This document shows positions 33,565-45,558 of a stretch of 64,000 nucleotides of DNA, one piece after another; position 1 is the stretch's first letter, and each line of letters starts with the position of its first letter. Position numbers and translations under genes: made by a program. The notes under the pieces were generated by a model. It was not told the DNA's origin. It saw only the letters and a list, made by a program, of their open reading frames with translations, and made no database searches. Origin of the DNA: Carex sylvatica (taxonomy: Eukaryota > Streptophyta > Magnoliopsida > Poales > Cyperaceae); contig CAXKVR010000006.1 in NCBI GenBank assembly GCA_964058845.1, positions 1-64,000 of the forward strand. Direction: 5' to 3'.

Positions 33565-36500
33565 GTTAGATCAAATTTAATTTAATGTTATATTGGGAGC
33601 AAGGGGTTTTAATTTAGTTTGTGGTCCATTTTCTTGGATCATTAATTAATGCTCTGTTATTTTTTTTTACTTCAAATGAATTGACCTACGGTGTTTTCAT
33701 TTAAAGCCTCTTTACGTAGCCTTCTTAATTATTAAAATCATATAAATTTCAAGCAAAATTTTGAATCATAAATTAATTATAGGTCTTCCTGTTTGTAGAC
33801 TAGCTTGCAACTTGAATTAATATTTCGAGATTCGCACCTTGTTATTTTGAGACTTGTTGCTGGCTTCGAGGCTTATCTAATTAACTACTTACCAATTGTG
33901 ATTTTGAATTTCATAAATATAATCCTTTGATTCAATACTTAACTGAGTTTTTTTAATTTTCTTTTTCTTGAAAGCTCTTATCTTAGTTAGTTTGAAGTTT
34001 TGTTGTACGTAAAGTTGTTGTTTTTTGTTTTAGTGTAGATTTTAATTAATTTGGACTAAAATTTAACAATTTATGTAAAGTTATGGTGACATGTTTTTTG
34101 ATTTGTCCTAATTTTTTTTTTCTTTAAAACTCATCTTACGCAGTCAAAAATAAATTATACATTCTCTTTAGAATAATTATATTCATGTACGCACTTCAGT
34201 TTTTTCTGTCCTTGCAACTACACTAGAGAAATGTTGTACTAAGGTCTCCACTAATTATATAATTTTTTTCAGTTCTTGCACTTGTTTCCGTGTTAACTTT
34301 TATAGGTATGAATACTTGAAAAATAAGAGATTAATACTTACAAAATAATATATTAATACTTACAAAATAATATATTAATACTTGCATGCGTAACTTGATA
34401 TGATAATCCTTGTTTTTTAGTCCTCCAATAATTCTCGTGTCAACCTTTTTATAATAAAATAGTGGAGACCTCGTATCTTCACATCAACCTTCTTATGACA
34501 AAAATAATTAACCTTATAGGTATAAATATTTTAGTGCGAGAGATAATTATTTATGTTAAAATACTTTGTGCATATTTATAGATAATTATGTGGGTAAAAA
34601 TAGTTTTGTTCATAGTATTAATACTTTAGAAATTGTGTAGAGGCGATACGTATTATATAAGAAAATTGTGTACGAGGATGATGTCCCCAAGTTACTTATG
34701 GAAGTAATGTGTGTGGACTATAATGCGGAGACAATTATCAACGTCCTTTATTTTATCATGACGACACCAGACTTATATGTATCGAATAAAATGAGCCTTG
34801 GTTATAAGTGATGATTATGTTCGGTCGGAACTATTTGATTCGCATCAAAATTCACACTTACGGCATTAGTCTTGAAACTATTGTAAACGTTAAAAAAAAA
34901 TGAATGCACTAAAATTAATTTATAAACCTTCTAATTTTAATTACTTGACTTTATACAAAATTAATTCGAAAGTTAAATTTTGTTTGCATGTAGACGCATC
35001 ACTCGTAAGATAGATGGATTTCAACGATTCGAATTTGTCATTTAGAATCAATCCGATAAATATTAAAGTTGAGTTCACAAATAAACTTGATGAACTTAGA
35101 AACACCACAATTCTACTCGAATATAGGTCCTAAATTTATTAAGACTAAAAGTTTAATTTGTTGAGACGCATTAAAGGCCTGAAAATAATATATCATTATC
35201 ATTGCATTTTATTGAGTATGCGCTAACTGAGATATTGTTTACCAGAAGTAGAAAAAAAGAACAAATAATCAAGTTACAGACTTGTGCCGATTCAAAAGAC
35301 ATCAAAAGTTATTAAATCTTCTTAAATTTTATAGTAACTAATAATCTGTTATACATCTTATTAAATTTTAACAAGATTATGAAAAAAAATCAAAAGTTAA
35401 CAAGATATACCATTATAGATTCAAAATCATAATAATTATTATAGTAACCAATAATTTAGACAATAAAATAATTATTTGTATGGACATCAGATCTTAAAAA
35501 AAAAGAAACTTTAGAGGTTGGGGTATTTTTTTTTTTTTAAATAAGAGTATTTGTGGAATTTTTTATTTAATGGAGGTTATGAATAAAAATTTCGGTGTAA
35601 CCAAATAGGAATGTAACCAAGTAAGGTGAAAACTTTTTTTAGACAAATTGAGGAAGGTCCCATGCATAGGCATTGGATTAATCATATCAATACTCAGAAT
35701 TGAAATAGAATATTGTTCAAATCTAAGAATTGTTCAACCCGGAACCTCAATCCCTTTGACATTTATTAGTCCCACATTCTTTATTGAAGTAATTTAAAGC
35801 TTTTTAAGGTATTTTCAATTTTTTATTGCTTGTATTATCCGAAATATGCTTGTATTTTCAATTTTTAATGTATTTTCATTTATATGCTTGTATTTTCAAT
35901 TTTTTGAAAAAGAAAATATTAAACAAAATACTTATACCTTTTTAAAAACGATTGCTCCTCTAGTTTTAAATATATTAATCCAAAACAATTGGATCAGCAT
36001 ATAAATGATGTTTGCTAACTCTAATTTAAAAAAAAAATCATAAATGTGATAATGCTTAAAAACCATCAAATATTTAGTAACTTTTTTTTATATTTCAGAT
36101 TTGTATTTCAAAAGGAGCTTTTCATGATCAAACAATCAAACAATGTTTCTTTTTCTTTTTTATATTGTAACTGTGTATGTTTTTCTTTTAATCATTTCGA
36201 CCGAATTCTCTATCGCGGTGACTAGATTGCTATCAATATAGGTAAGATTATCTCTAGATCTAGAGGCAAAATAGCTCCACTCAAATTAATACTAGCTTTC
36301 TTATACAAACTTTTTTAATTGGTTAATAAAATTAAAGTAGGCCACCGTCCTTCTTAAAAAGTTTTCTTAGTCTCTAACTAATTTTTTAAGATCACGTTTC
36401 TTTTCTCTATCATTATAATTATACTAACTGGACTCATCAATCCCTATATTCCAAATCCAACAGTTTCCGATTTCAGTACTCCCAAATATTTTTTTTAACC

Positions 36501-36839
36501 CCAAACAGCATTTTTGATGGCCCAAATTTTAGTACAAATTAATGTGCCATCCACCAATTTGGATCTACGAATGCATAACGCATCCAACATTTACAATGTG
36601 ATTATTAAATTTTCTTGCGGAGGATGTCAGTTTTTATTGTAATTCAAAGTTTCAAGATTTTCTAATGTGATGTTGCATCAATTATATTAGTATCGTCATA
36701 TACATTTTTCTGACGCTCTGATTCGGATAACACAAAAAAAATTCAGAACATCAAAATCAAAATAATAAATAATAAATTAATTCAGCTTAATTTTTTCTAT
36801 TTCAAATTTCGCTGCTGTGAATTACGTAATATATCACAA
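33565..36839. other. Long gene-free AT-rich stretch
   Basis: Recognisable pieces are a three-unit tandem repeat of ATTAATACTTACAAAATAAT at about 34,330-34,384, a remnant of the 7.3-kb MITE type near 34,965-35,070, and a copy of the 53.6/54.9-kb repeat at about 35,655-35,800 (GTTCAACCCGGAACCTCAAT then AGTCCCACATTCTTTATTG). No gene or RNA was seen. Confidence 0.55.
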
Positions 36840-36844
36840 CAAGA

Positions 36845-36925
36845 TATCATCAGGGAGTGCACAGGCGCCCTGCTTTGGTAAAGATATTGACAAGCTGATT
36901 TGACTTTATGCAGCGCACCAATGAT
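36845..36925 (-). pseudogene. Ty1/copia-type retrotransposon fragment
   Basis: The minus-strand frame reads KSNQLVNIFTKAGRLCTP and then a stop. KSxxQLxDIFTKA is the conserved tail of copia RNase H/pol polyproteins. Only this short piece is recognisable, and flanking sequence does not extend the match. Confidence 0.45.
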
Positions 36926-38230
36926 ACACTTCTTTATTTCTCTCTATTAATCGTGTGCTGCGTGGAGCAATACTTGGTCTGTCAATATCTTTGCCCCTTA
37001 TTTTTTTTTTTTTTTTCCATTAATGGTGCTTTTGTTTTCTTGAACAACTTGTTGAGGGTACAGCGCTTGGAGTTGATCGCTGTTATGGTATTTTAACGTT
37101 GGATTCTGAATCCTTTGTTTAAACTAACATGCTACCTTGATCATTGAGCAGCGGGTCCCATTTCTTTTATATCTGAGGACCCCTTATTTTCATGTGGGTT
37201 CCATCAGTCGGGTAACCAAAGCACCTATATCTTTGTTGCTATTGGTAACATAATTTCTGGTTTCCTTTTGATAGATTCACCATGGTCAGGGCTATATCTA
37301 TCTGTCTTGTCTGAAGCTCACAAAAACTTCAAATTTTTTTATTTTTAGATTCAAATTAATTATATATTAAGTCAAATTTACTGAAACATTTCTTACAAAA
37401 TCAAGTCCATAAAATTTTGGGCATTTTTTTTTTTTGTGAAATACAGATGGAGGTTTTGTCTTCCAAATTACATATAATAGAAAAAATATTTTAATTCAAA
37501 TTTCAAACCCGCATCTCCTATATATAGAGAAAGCGTTAATTTTTATTATTAAATCAAAGACTAGTTCCTTGAGCGCTTATTGTATGACCAAAAAGATACA
37601 AAATTACTATTTTTAGATGGTCTGTAATATTTGTAACAGGTAAATGTTAGCTAATCTCAAATTTAAATTGAGTGATTATCTATTCGATATGGTTCTTTTA
37701 ATTTCATGAGTTTTCAATTATAGATAGTATTTATTTGTTAAACAACTCATAATGCTAACTTCATTTTCGTTCATAACTATATGCATATATATATCAGATT
37801 CATTCATGCACGTGTGATGCGTTAAATCATCTTGTTTGATCGAAAGAAAAAAAAAATATATGGGATTCATTATGGTTTATATGTAAAAGGGGACAAGCGT
37901 GCCATTTTTGATGTATGAACAACTAACAACTAGAAGTCAAAAATAAAAATGATAGTATGAGACTATGTTTCACACAAATTAAGCCGCTACTCATGCTCTC
38001 CTCGTGATCAAAGCTAAAACTTGATGACTATTTTCATACATATAAAAATTTATATGCATCAACCACTTTTAAATTAAAAAAGTAGTGTTTGTACCATTTT
38101 AGTTTTTAAGATCTCAACAACTTAAAATTGGTAGGGTTTGTACACTTGTAGTTCATTACAATTTTTTGATATTGGAGAATAACCAAATAATAAAACCACA
38201 TTAATTTGTAAATAATAAACAAATTGATAG

Positions 38231-39389
38231 GCTTCATATGTAATTATCATAATCGTGATCATGAGGATGTCAAGATTGATGTGGATGACAACAATTGTGT
38301 GACTGTGACTGTCCCTTATGAAGTGTGTGTCTATGCTGATCACCTCACTCGTGCCATCGAATTCTTTCAAGGTCTCGCCACAGATGAATGGTAAGTTATA
38401 TGTGTTTTATCATAATTGACATGAAAATTGCTGCTGCATAAATTGCTACGAAAAATTTCTTGAAATATATTTTGAAAAAACCAAAATTATAAGAAACATA
38501 TGCACCAAAATAATGTTAGGTTATATTCCCTTGTCTATTTCCAGCAAGTGCATCGTTAGGACTTAGGATTGACAAGAAATTAGAGAATAAAGTTAAGTAG
38601 AGCTACCTCTAGATCCTGGTTTTCAGTTGCCTAATAAAAAGAAATAATAGGTGAGATTTGGCTAAGGCAACCACTTACTTTGACTGTACAGCAGTGGGCC
38701 TTGTCTTTTCCTTGGACGTGATTAAAAGAAAAAGAAAAAGATAACACGAATCTCTTATTAATTTTTTTATGTAGGGAAGGTAGAGATTTGGAAGAACAAT
38801 TTTGATACTGAAATACCTCTTTACTTTATTGATTTTTGTAGGAGAAATATTCCTACTTTGATTGAAAATATAGATTTATTTATAAGACCTCATGATCGTA
38901 AAAGATATGCTGCTCAATTATATCACTGGTGTGAAAATGATTCCTACTGCGAGATTTTAGCGAAATTAGCAGCAAGCCTTGGACTGTTTTTGATAATCCT
39001 GAAGGTGGCGAATTGCTTAAACTCATGAACAATTACAAGGATAAAGACGGGAAAAGTAAAGTGAATAGGGATTATGATGGAAATAACACCATGGATTTCT
39101 TGAAGTTCATTTCGGGGTTGTATGCACATAGCAAATCTTTGGAATGGGTAAAGTTTTTTATTAACAAAAGTTAAATTTAGATGTTACGTATTTTATTTAT
39201 AGAAGTTAACATCTTTTTTCTTGCTCTTATAGGAAGGTTATAGCCTAGGTCAACTGAGACGCATTGAGGTTTCTAATTTAAATAAATAGTATATGTATGT
39301 ATGTGTGAATATTTTATTATTATTCAGTCATCCTATGATATATAATCAATTTTACAATTTTGCAGGAGGAAAAAGATTTCAAATCCTAA
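38231..39389 (+). pseudogene. Broken gene copy 1, weakly KEN/RNase L-domain-like
   Basis: Exon-like blocks: 38,231-38,390 (HEDVKIDVDDNNCVTVTVPY … DHLTRAIEFFQGLATDE), 38,842-39,149 (RNIPTLIENIDLFIRPHDRK … YHWCENDSYCEILAK, then PEGGELLKLMNNYKDKDG … TMDFLKFISGLYAHSKSLEW), a third of about 35 bp ending at 39,268, and a last one 39,366-39,389 (EEKDFKS, stop). Introns have GT-AG ends and keep frame. A 10-bp deletion after ILAK shifts the frame, and the third exon lacks about 50 bp that copy 2 retains. The C-terminal layout (FLKFISGLYAH … EFPDLFYKL) recalls KEN domains of IRE1/RNase L, but the match is faint. Upstream exons are not visible. Confidence 0.5.
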
Positions 39390-41067
39390 CTAACTACAGA
39401 TGGTTAATTTACTATTGCCTGAAATGAGTAATGAGTAATGGGGGAAACAATAGTACGTATATCGAACTTCAAAATACTAATTAGACTTTTGTTCACTGTT
39501 TTTAATGTCTTGGAATTGCATATGGTACGAAATATCATTGCATGTTTCTGAGAGTTATTGACATGGTCTTTATAATTTTGTGAGAGGGCATGGAGCTGTG
39601 TTACCTATTTAACATGGAGTTATCAATCTATTTTTCATATAATGTTGTACTGTACTGTTCTGATGAGACAACCAACACAATCAATGGTTTGGAAGCTGTT
39701 GCTTGTTTCATTTTTTTTTTTATTTGATTTGAATCAGTCTATCTATGTTCACGTAGCAGTAGCACAACAAATTCCTAAAAAAAGAGTGCTGAATTGCGCC
39801 TGAAAAGTACACGTATGAATGACTTGTGAATATTTTACACATGGTCTTTGAGTAAATATTCATATCGTATTGCCTTGGTTAAAAAAACAATAACAACCAT
39901 ACCAATTATCATCACCGATGGTGATTTTCGTCCAAATGAAAATCTAGATCATTGTTAAAGTACTAACAAAACAATTTTGTTGACTGAAGTGGACATGACA
40001 CATGTAAATAAATAAATACTGGTACAAAATTTTTGGAACATCAATAATACACCTCGGTACTTGTGTAGATGTATCTCATGTCAATTCTAGAAAATAACAA
40101 CATATCGATTCTTTCATGTAGATCACAAATTTTCCTGTAGCGTGACTGCTTTTACTTCATTAAAATACAATAGCAAGTTTGAACACATTTTGTAACCTAA
40201 AATAATAATTAAAAAAAATTGGACCCTGAGCTACTGATGGGATTGCAAGTAATGATAGAAGATTAAGTAAAATAGAAGGATATAATAACAGATACTTACA
40301 AAGTGGAAATGGTAATAGTTCTCCTTTTTCTTTCAATAAAATGTAATGTGCGCGCATACCGTTTAATGATTTGTTGAGCCCAGTTTAGACGTTAAACTAA
40401 CAGAGTGAAATAGTAATAGTTCTCCTTTTTGACTTTATCATGATTTCCTGCTTCTCTGTAATATTTGTAACAGGTAAATGTTAGCTAATCTCAAATTTAA
40501 ATTTAGTGATTATCTATTCGATATGGTTCTTTTAATTTCATGAGTTTTCAATTATAGATAGTATTTATTTGTTAAACAACTCATAATGCTAACTTCATTT
40601 TCGTTCATAACTATATTCACATATATATCGATTCATTCATGCACGTGTGATGCGTTAAATCATCATGTTTGATCGAAAGAAAAAATATATATATGGGATT
40701 CATTATGGTTTATATGTAAAAGGGGACAAGCGTGCCATTTTTGATGTATGAACAACTAACAACTAGTAGTCAAAAACAAAAATGGTAGTATGAGACTATG
40801 TTTCACACAAATTAAGCAGCGACTCATGCTCTCCTCGTGATCAAAGCTAAAACTTGATGACTATTTTCATACATATAAAAATGTCTACGCATCAACCACT
40901 TTTAAATTGAAGTTAAAAGTAGTGTTTGTACCCTTTTAGTTTTTAAGATCTCAACAACTTAAAATTGGTAGGGTTTGTATACTTGTAGTTCATTACAATT
41001 TTTTGATATTGGAGAATAACCAAATAATAAAACCACATTAATTTGTAAATAATAAACAAATTGATAG
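39390..41067. other. 3' flank of unit 1 and start of unit 2
   Basis: It contains the segment shared with 26.5 kb (about 40,110-40,455), then the unit 2 start. A 65-codon minus-strand frame (40,357-40,160) is shared with 42,461-42,264 and is part of the repeat. No independent gene was found. Confidence 0.5.
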
Positions 41068-41706
41068 GCTTCATATGTAATTATCATAATTGTGATCATG
41101 GGGATGTCAAGATTGATGTGGATGACAACAATATAGATTTATTTATAAGACCTCATGATCGTAAAAGATATGATGCTCAATTATATCACTGGTGTGAAAA
41201 TGATTCCTACTGCGAGATTTTAGCGAAATCTGATATTGTTAGCAGCAAGCCTTAGACTGTTTTTGGTAATCCTGAAGGTGGCGAATTGCTTAAACTCATG
41301 AACAATTACAAGGATAAAGACGAGAAAAGTAAAGTGAATAGGGATTATGATGGAAATAACACCATGAATTTCTTGAAGTTCATTTCGGGGTTGTATGCAC
41401 ATAGCAAATCTTTGGAATGGGTAAAGTTTTTTATTAACAAAAGTTAAATTTAGATGTTACGTATTTTATTTATAGAAGTTAACATCTTTTTCTTGCTCTT
41501 ATAGGAAGGTTATAGCCTAGGTCAAATTGATGAATTTGTGTGCACAGAGTTCCCGGACTTGTTTTATAAATTGAGGCGCATTGAGGTTTCTAATTTAAAT
41601 AAATAGTATATGTATGTATGTGTGAATATTTTATTATTATTCAGTCATCCTATGATATATAATCAATTTTATAATTTTGCAGGAGAAAAAAGACTTCAAA
41701 TCCTAA
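41068..41706 (+). pseudogene. Broken gene copy 2 of the KEN-like tandem pair
   Basis: The first exon has been joined directly to the second: GATGACAAC is followed at once by AATATAGATTTATTTATAAG, removing the end of exon 1, the intron and the start of exon 2 (about 580 bp relative to copy 1). The 10-bp block missing in copy 1 is present here (AKSDIVSSKP), but the next codon is TAG where copy 1 has TGG. Exon 3 is complete (EGYSLGQIDEFVCTEFPDLF, then YKLRRIE), and the last exon ends EKKDFKS, stop, as in copy 1. So each copy keeps what the other lost. Confidence 0.55.
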
Positions 41707-42435
41707 CTAACTACAAAAGGTTAATTTACTGTTGCCTGAAATGAGTAATGAGTAATTGGGGAAACAATAGTACGTAGATGGAACTTCAAAATACTAATTA
41801 GACTTTTGTTCACTGTTTTTAATGTCTTGAAATTTCATATGGTACGAAATATCATTGCATGTTTCTGAGAGTTATTGACGAGGTCTTTATAATTTTGTGA
41901 GAGGGCATGGAGCTGTGTTACCTATTTAACATGGAGTTATCCATCTATTTTTCATATAATGTTGTACTGTACTGTTCTGATGAGACAACCAACACAATCA
42001 ATGGTTTGGAAGCTGTTGCTTGTTTCATTTTTTTTTTATTTGATTTGAATCAGTCTCTCTATGTTCACGTAGCAGTAGCACAACAAATTCCTAAAAAAGG
42101 AGTGGTGAATTGCGCCTGAAAAGCACACGTATGAATGACTTGTGAAGATTTTACACATGGTCTTTGAGTAAATATTCATATCGTATTGCCTTGGTTAAAA
42201 AAACAATAACAACCATACCAATTATCATTCGACTTTTCCTGTAGTATGACTGCTTTTACTTCATTAAAATACAATAGCAAGTTTGAACACATTTTGTAGC
42301 CGAAAATAATAATTAAAAAAAATTGGCCCCTGGGCTACTGATGGGATTGCAAGTAATGATAGAAGATTAAGTAAAATAGAATGATATAATAACAGATGCT
42401 TACAAAGTGGAAATGGTAATAGTTCTCCTTTTTCT

Positions 42436-42811
42436 TTCAATAAAATGTAATGTGCGCGCATACCGTTTAATGATTTGTTGAGCCCAGTTTAGGCGTTAAA
42501 CTAACAGAGTGAAATAGTAATAGTTCTCCTTTTTGACTTTATCATGATTTCCTGCTTCTCTGTAGAGCCTCCTCTTCCTTCCTCTTTTCTCATGAACTTT
42601 CCTAATTTTTAAGCTCTCTTTTCTCAATAAAATGTAATGTGCGCGCATACCGTTTAATGATTTGTTGAGCCCAGTTGAGGCGTTAAACTAACAGAGTGAA
42701 ATAGTAATAGTTCTCCTTTTTGACTTTATCATGATTTCCTGCTTCTCTGTAGAGCCTCCTCTTCCTTCCTCTTTTCTCATGAACTTTCCTAATTTTTAAG
42801 CTCTCTTTTCT
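42436..42811. repeat. Tandem duplication, period about 187 bp
   Basis: Two nearly identical units begin CAATAAAATGTAATGTGCGC at about 42,438 and 42,625 and end AATTTTTAAGCTCTCTTTTC. The single-copy equivalents lie at 26,770-26,950 and, truncated, at 40,335-40,455. Confidence 0.85.
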
Positions 42812-42928
42812 TCTATTAACAAACTTAGGTTTTTGGCCAAAAACCTCTTCTAAGTTCAGGCCCCACGCCAGCTCTGACGTCGCACAACCAAAATCATAGG
42901 GAAGACATAAAATCATATTCATGGCCAA
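42683..42928 (-). pseudogene. Copy B of the basic ORF fragment
   Basis: An 81-codon frame homologous to that at 26,818-27,066: CATSELAWGLNLEEVFGQKP, then a basic segment KVHEKRGRKRRLYREAG. Most differences between the copies are substitutions that keep the frame. Upstream on the minus strand (43,010-42,950) lies the VAPGKAKSLSLKQEIGRIDQ reading shared with 14.9 kb. The parent gene is not recognised. Confidence 0.45.
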
Positions 42929-43773
42929 ATCAACCCAAGTAGCTGATCAATCCTGCCAATTTCTTGCTTTAGCGACAAAGACTTAGCTTTTCCTGGAGCA
43001 ACCAAAACATCGATAATGAATACAGTTCAAAATAATTATAGAGAAAGCGTTAATTTTTATTATTAAATCAAAGACTAGTTCCTTGAGCGCTTATTGTATG
43101 ACCAAAAAGATACAAAATTACTATTTTTAGATGGTCTGTAATATTTGTAACAGGTAAATGTTAGCTAATCTCAAATTTAAATTTAGTGATTATCTATTCG
43201 ATATGGTTCTTTTAATTTCATGAGTTTTCAATTATAGATAGTATTTATTTGTTAAACAACTCATAATGCTAACTTCATTTTCGTTCATAACTATATGCAC
43301 ATATATATATCAGATTCATTCATGCACGTGTGATGCGTTAAATCATCTTGTTTGATCGAAAAAAAAAAAAAATATGGGATTCATTATGGTTTATATGTAA
43401 AAGGGGACAAGCGTGCCATTTTTGATGTATGAACAACTAACAACTAGAAGTCAAAAACAAAAATGATAGCATGAGACTATGTTTCACACAAATTAAGCAG
43501 CGACTCATGCTCTCCTCGTGATCAAAGCTAAAACTTGATGACTATTTTCATACATATAAAAATGTATACGCATCAACCACTTTTAAATTAAAGTTAAAAG
43601 TAGTGTTTGTACCCTTGTAGTTTTTAAGATCTCAACAACTTAAAATTGGTAGGGTTTGTATACTTGTAGTTCATTACAATTTTTTGATATTGGAGAATAA
43701 CCAAATAATAAAACCACATTAATTTGTAAATAATAACCAAATTGATAGGCTTCACATGTAATTATCATAATAG

Positions 43774-45150
43774 TGATTTCTACAATGTATAAAGAAATAA
43801 ATGGTAAAGATATATTTTTTTTTAATTTTGAAATAATTATTTGACAAAATGTTTAATTAGTTAGATTTTTTTTAATTAAACTCTTGTGATTTTGTTATAT
43901 ATATCATGATTTGAGAAATATATTTTAATTTAGAATTAAATTTCTTATTTTATACGTTTTTGAAAATAATGTTATACAATAGATACACTATATTATTAAT
44001 TTCTCGGTGTTGAATTACTTATTTTATTTAATTAAGAATTTAATTTAATTGTAGTCATTATTATTTTTTATAATAAGCTTCTGAATATCTATTGTTGCAT
44101 GGTAAATATAATTGTCAACATACTCATTTTACTTTTACTGCAATAATTATGAAAAAAAAAGAACGACAGGTGACAATGATGCGTTGCTTTGAATTATCCC
44201 ACGAAAAAATTAAATATAGATAATAAATTAGTACTAAAATAATAATTAATGCGTTGCTTTGAATTGCAAATACATATATAATAAGCATGTTAATGACTCG
44301 CAACTTTTGATTTCTCTCTGTGGACTTCTGAGTTCTTCCAGCAGCTTCGAAATCTCCAGTCCTGGTTTGAGATTTAGAAAACTCAACACGTTCCAAATTG
44401 AAATTGATTTACGAACTGGATAATTTTTTGTAGGCAATTTGACATTAGCTGTTTTCCAAAATGAAACATATATAGCAAAGAATAAGACAATTGTGGTGAT
44501 TCCATACACACAAATTCATTGACTAAACTTACATATTAGCAACATTTGATTAATTGGAATGCAAAAGAATATTATTCGTAATTGGATAGTAAGAACGTAT
44601 TCGTTTGAAAAGAAAGTAAAATAGTGGTTCCATTATAAATAAAAAAATTAATAGTCAACTCAAATAAAAATTTAAAATTAGATTAAAGAAATAAAAAAAA
44701 TGAGAAAGGATAGTAAGAATGTGTTTTCGTTTGTTTTTAGTGGAAAACTATGTAAATTTCAAGTTGTAATGAAAAAAATAGATATTAAGAAGATTTGGAT
44801 GATATGTCAAAAAATAATAATAAAATAAAGTGTTTTAATAGAAAAATATGTACAATTTTAAAAATTTCCAGGGTATACACCAATTATCCTTTTATAGTTT
44901 TGATAAAATTCAGAAGGTGATTTGGAAATCTCAACTAGTTAGAAAGCATAAACAATTTCTAATACAACTTGTGCGTTTCTGTGAGAGAAGGTTCCCAATT
45001 CTCTAGTCCTGATTAGAGATTTAGATAGCAACAATGTTTTTTCTGAAGGTGTGGTTTTGACATTTGACTTCGTGTTCTATATGGTGGTTGCCAGTTGGTA
45101 AGCTCTTTAATTATTTATTTCCTACATGGATAGATGTGTTTTCCACAAAG
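43774..45150. other. Intergenic AT-rich sequence
   Basis: Nothing gene-like was recognised. ATGCGTTGCTTTGAATT occurs twice (about 44,178 and 44,249). A diverged repeat pair around CTCCAGTCCTGGTTTGAGAT (44,354) and CTCTAGTCCTGATTAGAGAT (45,001) hints at duplication upstream of the NLR gene. Confidence 0.5.
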
Positions 45151-45189
45151 AAAATTAATTTACTAGGATTGGTTGACTTTGAAGTTTGA

Positions 45190-45450
45190 GGGAAGCTTTC
45201 GCTATCTCTGTTTCTCATATTCCAATCTCTCGCTCAAAGAATCTGTCTGTCTCTTGGTAATCCACTTTCCTTTCCTCAAGACACCCGTTGATAAGTTTTT
45301 ATTCTTACAAAAAGAAAAAAAGAAGCAATCTGTCTCCTTCTCAGGCAATCTTTTCCATCTCTCCCTCTCGTCTTTTGCTATCTCTGTTTCTCATATCCCA
45401 ATCTCTCTTATGCAATCTGTTCTCTTAGTAATTGACTTTCATTATTAGCC
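45190..45450 (+). promoter_or_regulatory. Duplicated leader region upstream of the NLR gene
   Basis: The phrase GCTATCTCTGTTTCTCATAT, followed by CCAATCTCTC and a T/C-rich tail, occurs at about 45,199 and again at about 45,377, a direct repeat with a spacing of about 178 bp. It is CT-rich and lies 100-370 bp before the start codon, so it is probably in the 5'UTR or core promoter. No TATA box can be assigned with certainty. Confidence 0.5.
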
Positions 45451-45558
45451 GATCAAATTTCTTCACTTCTCAATTTCTAATCTATACAAAACAAAAGCAA
45501 AAAAAAAAAAAGGAGAATACAGAGATTGTAAGTTAGAAGAAGAAATATCTCAGTGGAT

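Larger units (their letters stand above)
37522..43773. repeat. Head-to-tail tandem array, 2.3 units, of a gene-bearing segment
   Basis: Unit 1 spans about 37,522-40,456. Unit 2 spans about 40,457-43,035. A partial unit 3 spans about 43,036-43,773. All three start regions carry GTAATATTTGTAACAGGTAA, GGGGACAAGCGTGCCATTTT and ATTTTTTGATATTGGAGAAT. The unit 1/2 junction joins sequence seen intact near 26,880 and 42,550 (CTGCTTCTCTGTAGAGCC) to AGATGGTCTGTAATATT at a shared TCTGTA. The unit 2/3 junction uses a short shared TATA-type overlap. Junctions therefore differ, which points to at least two recombination events. Confidence 0.85.
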
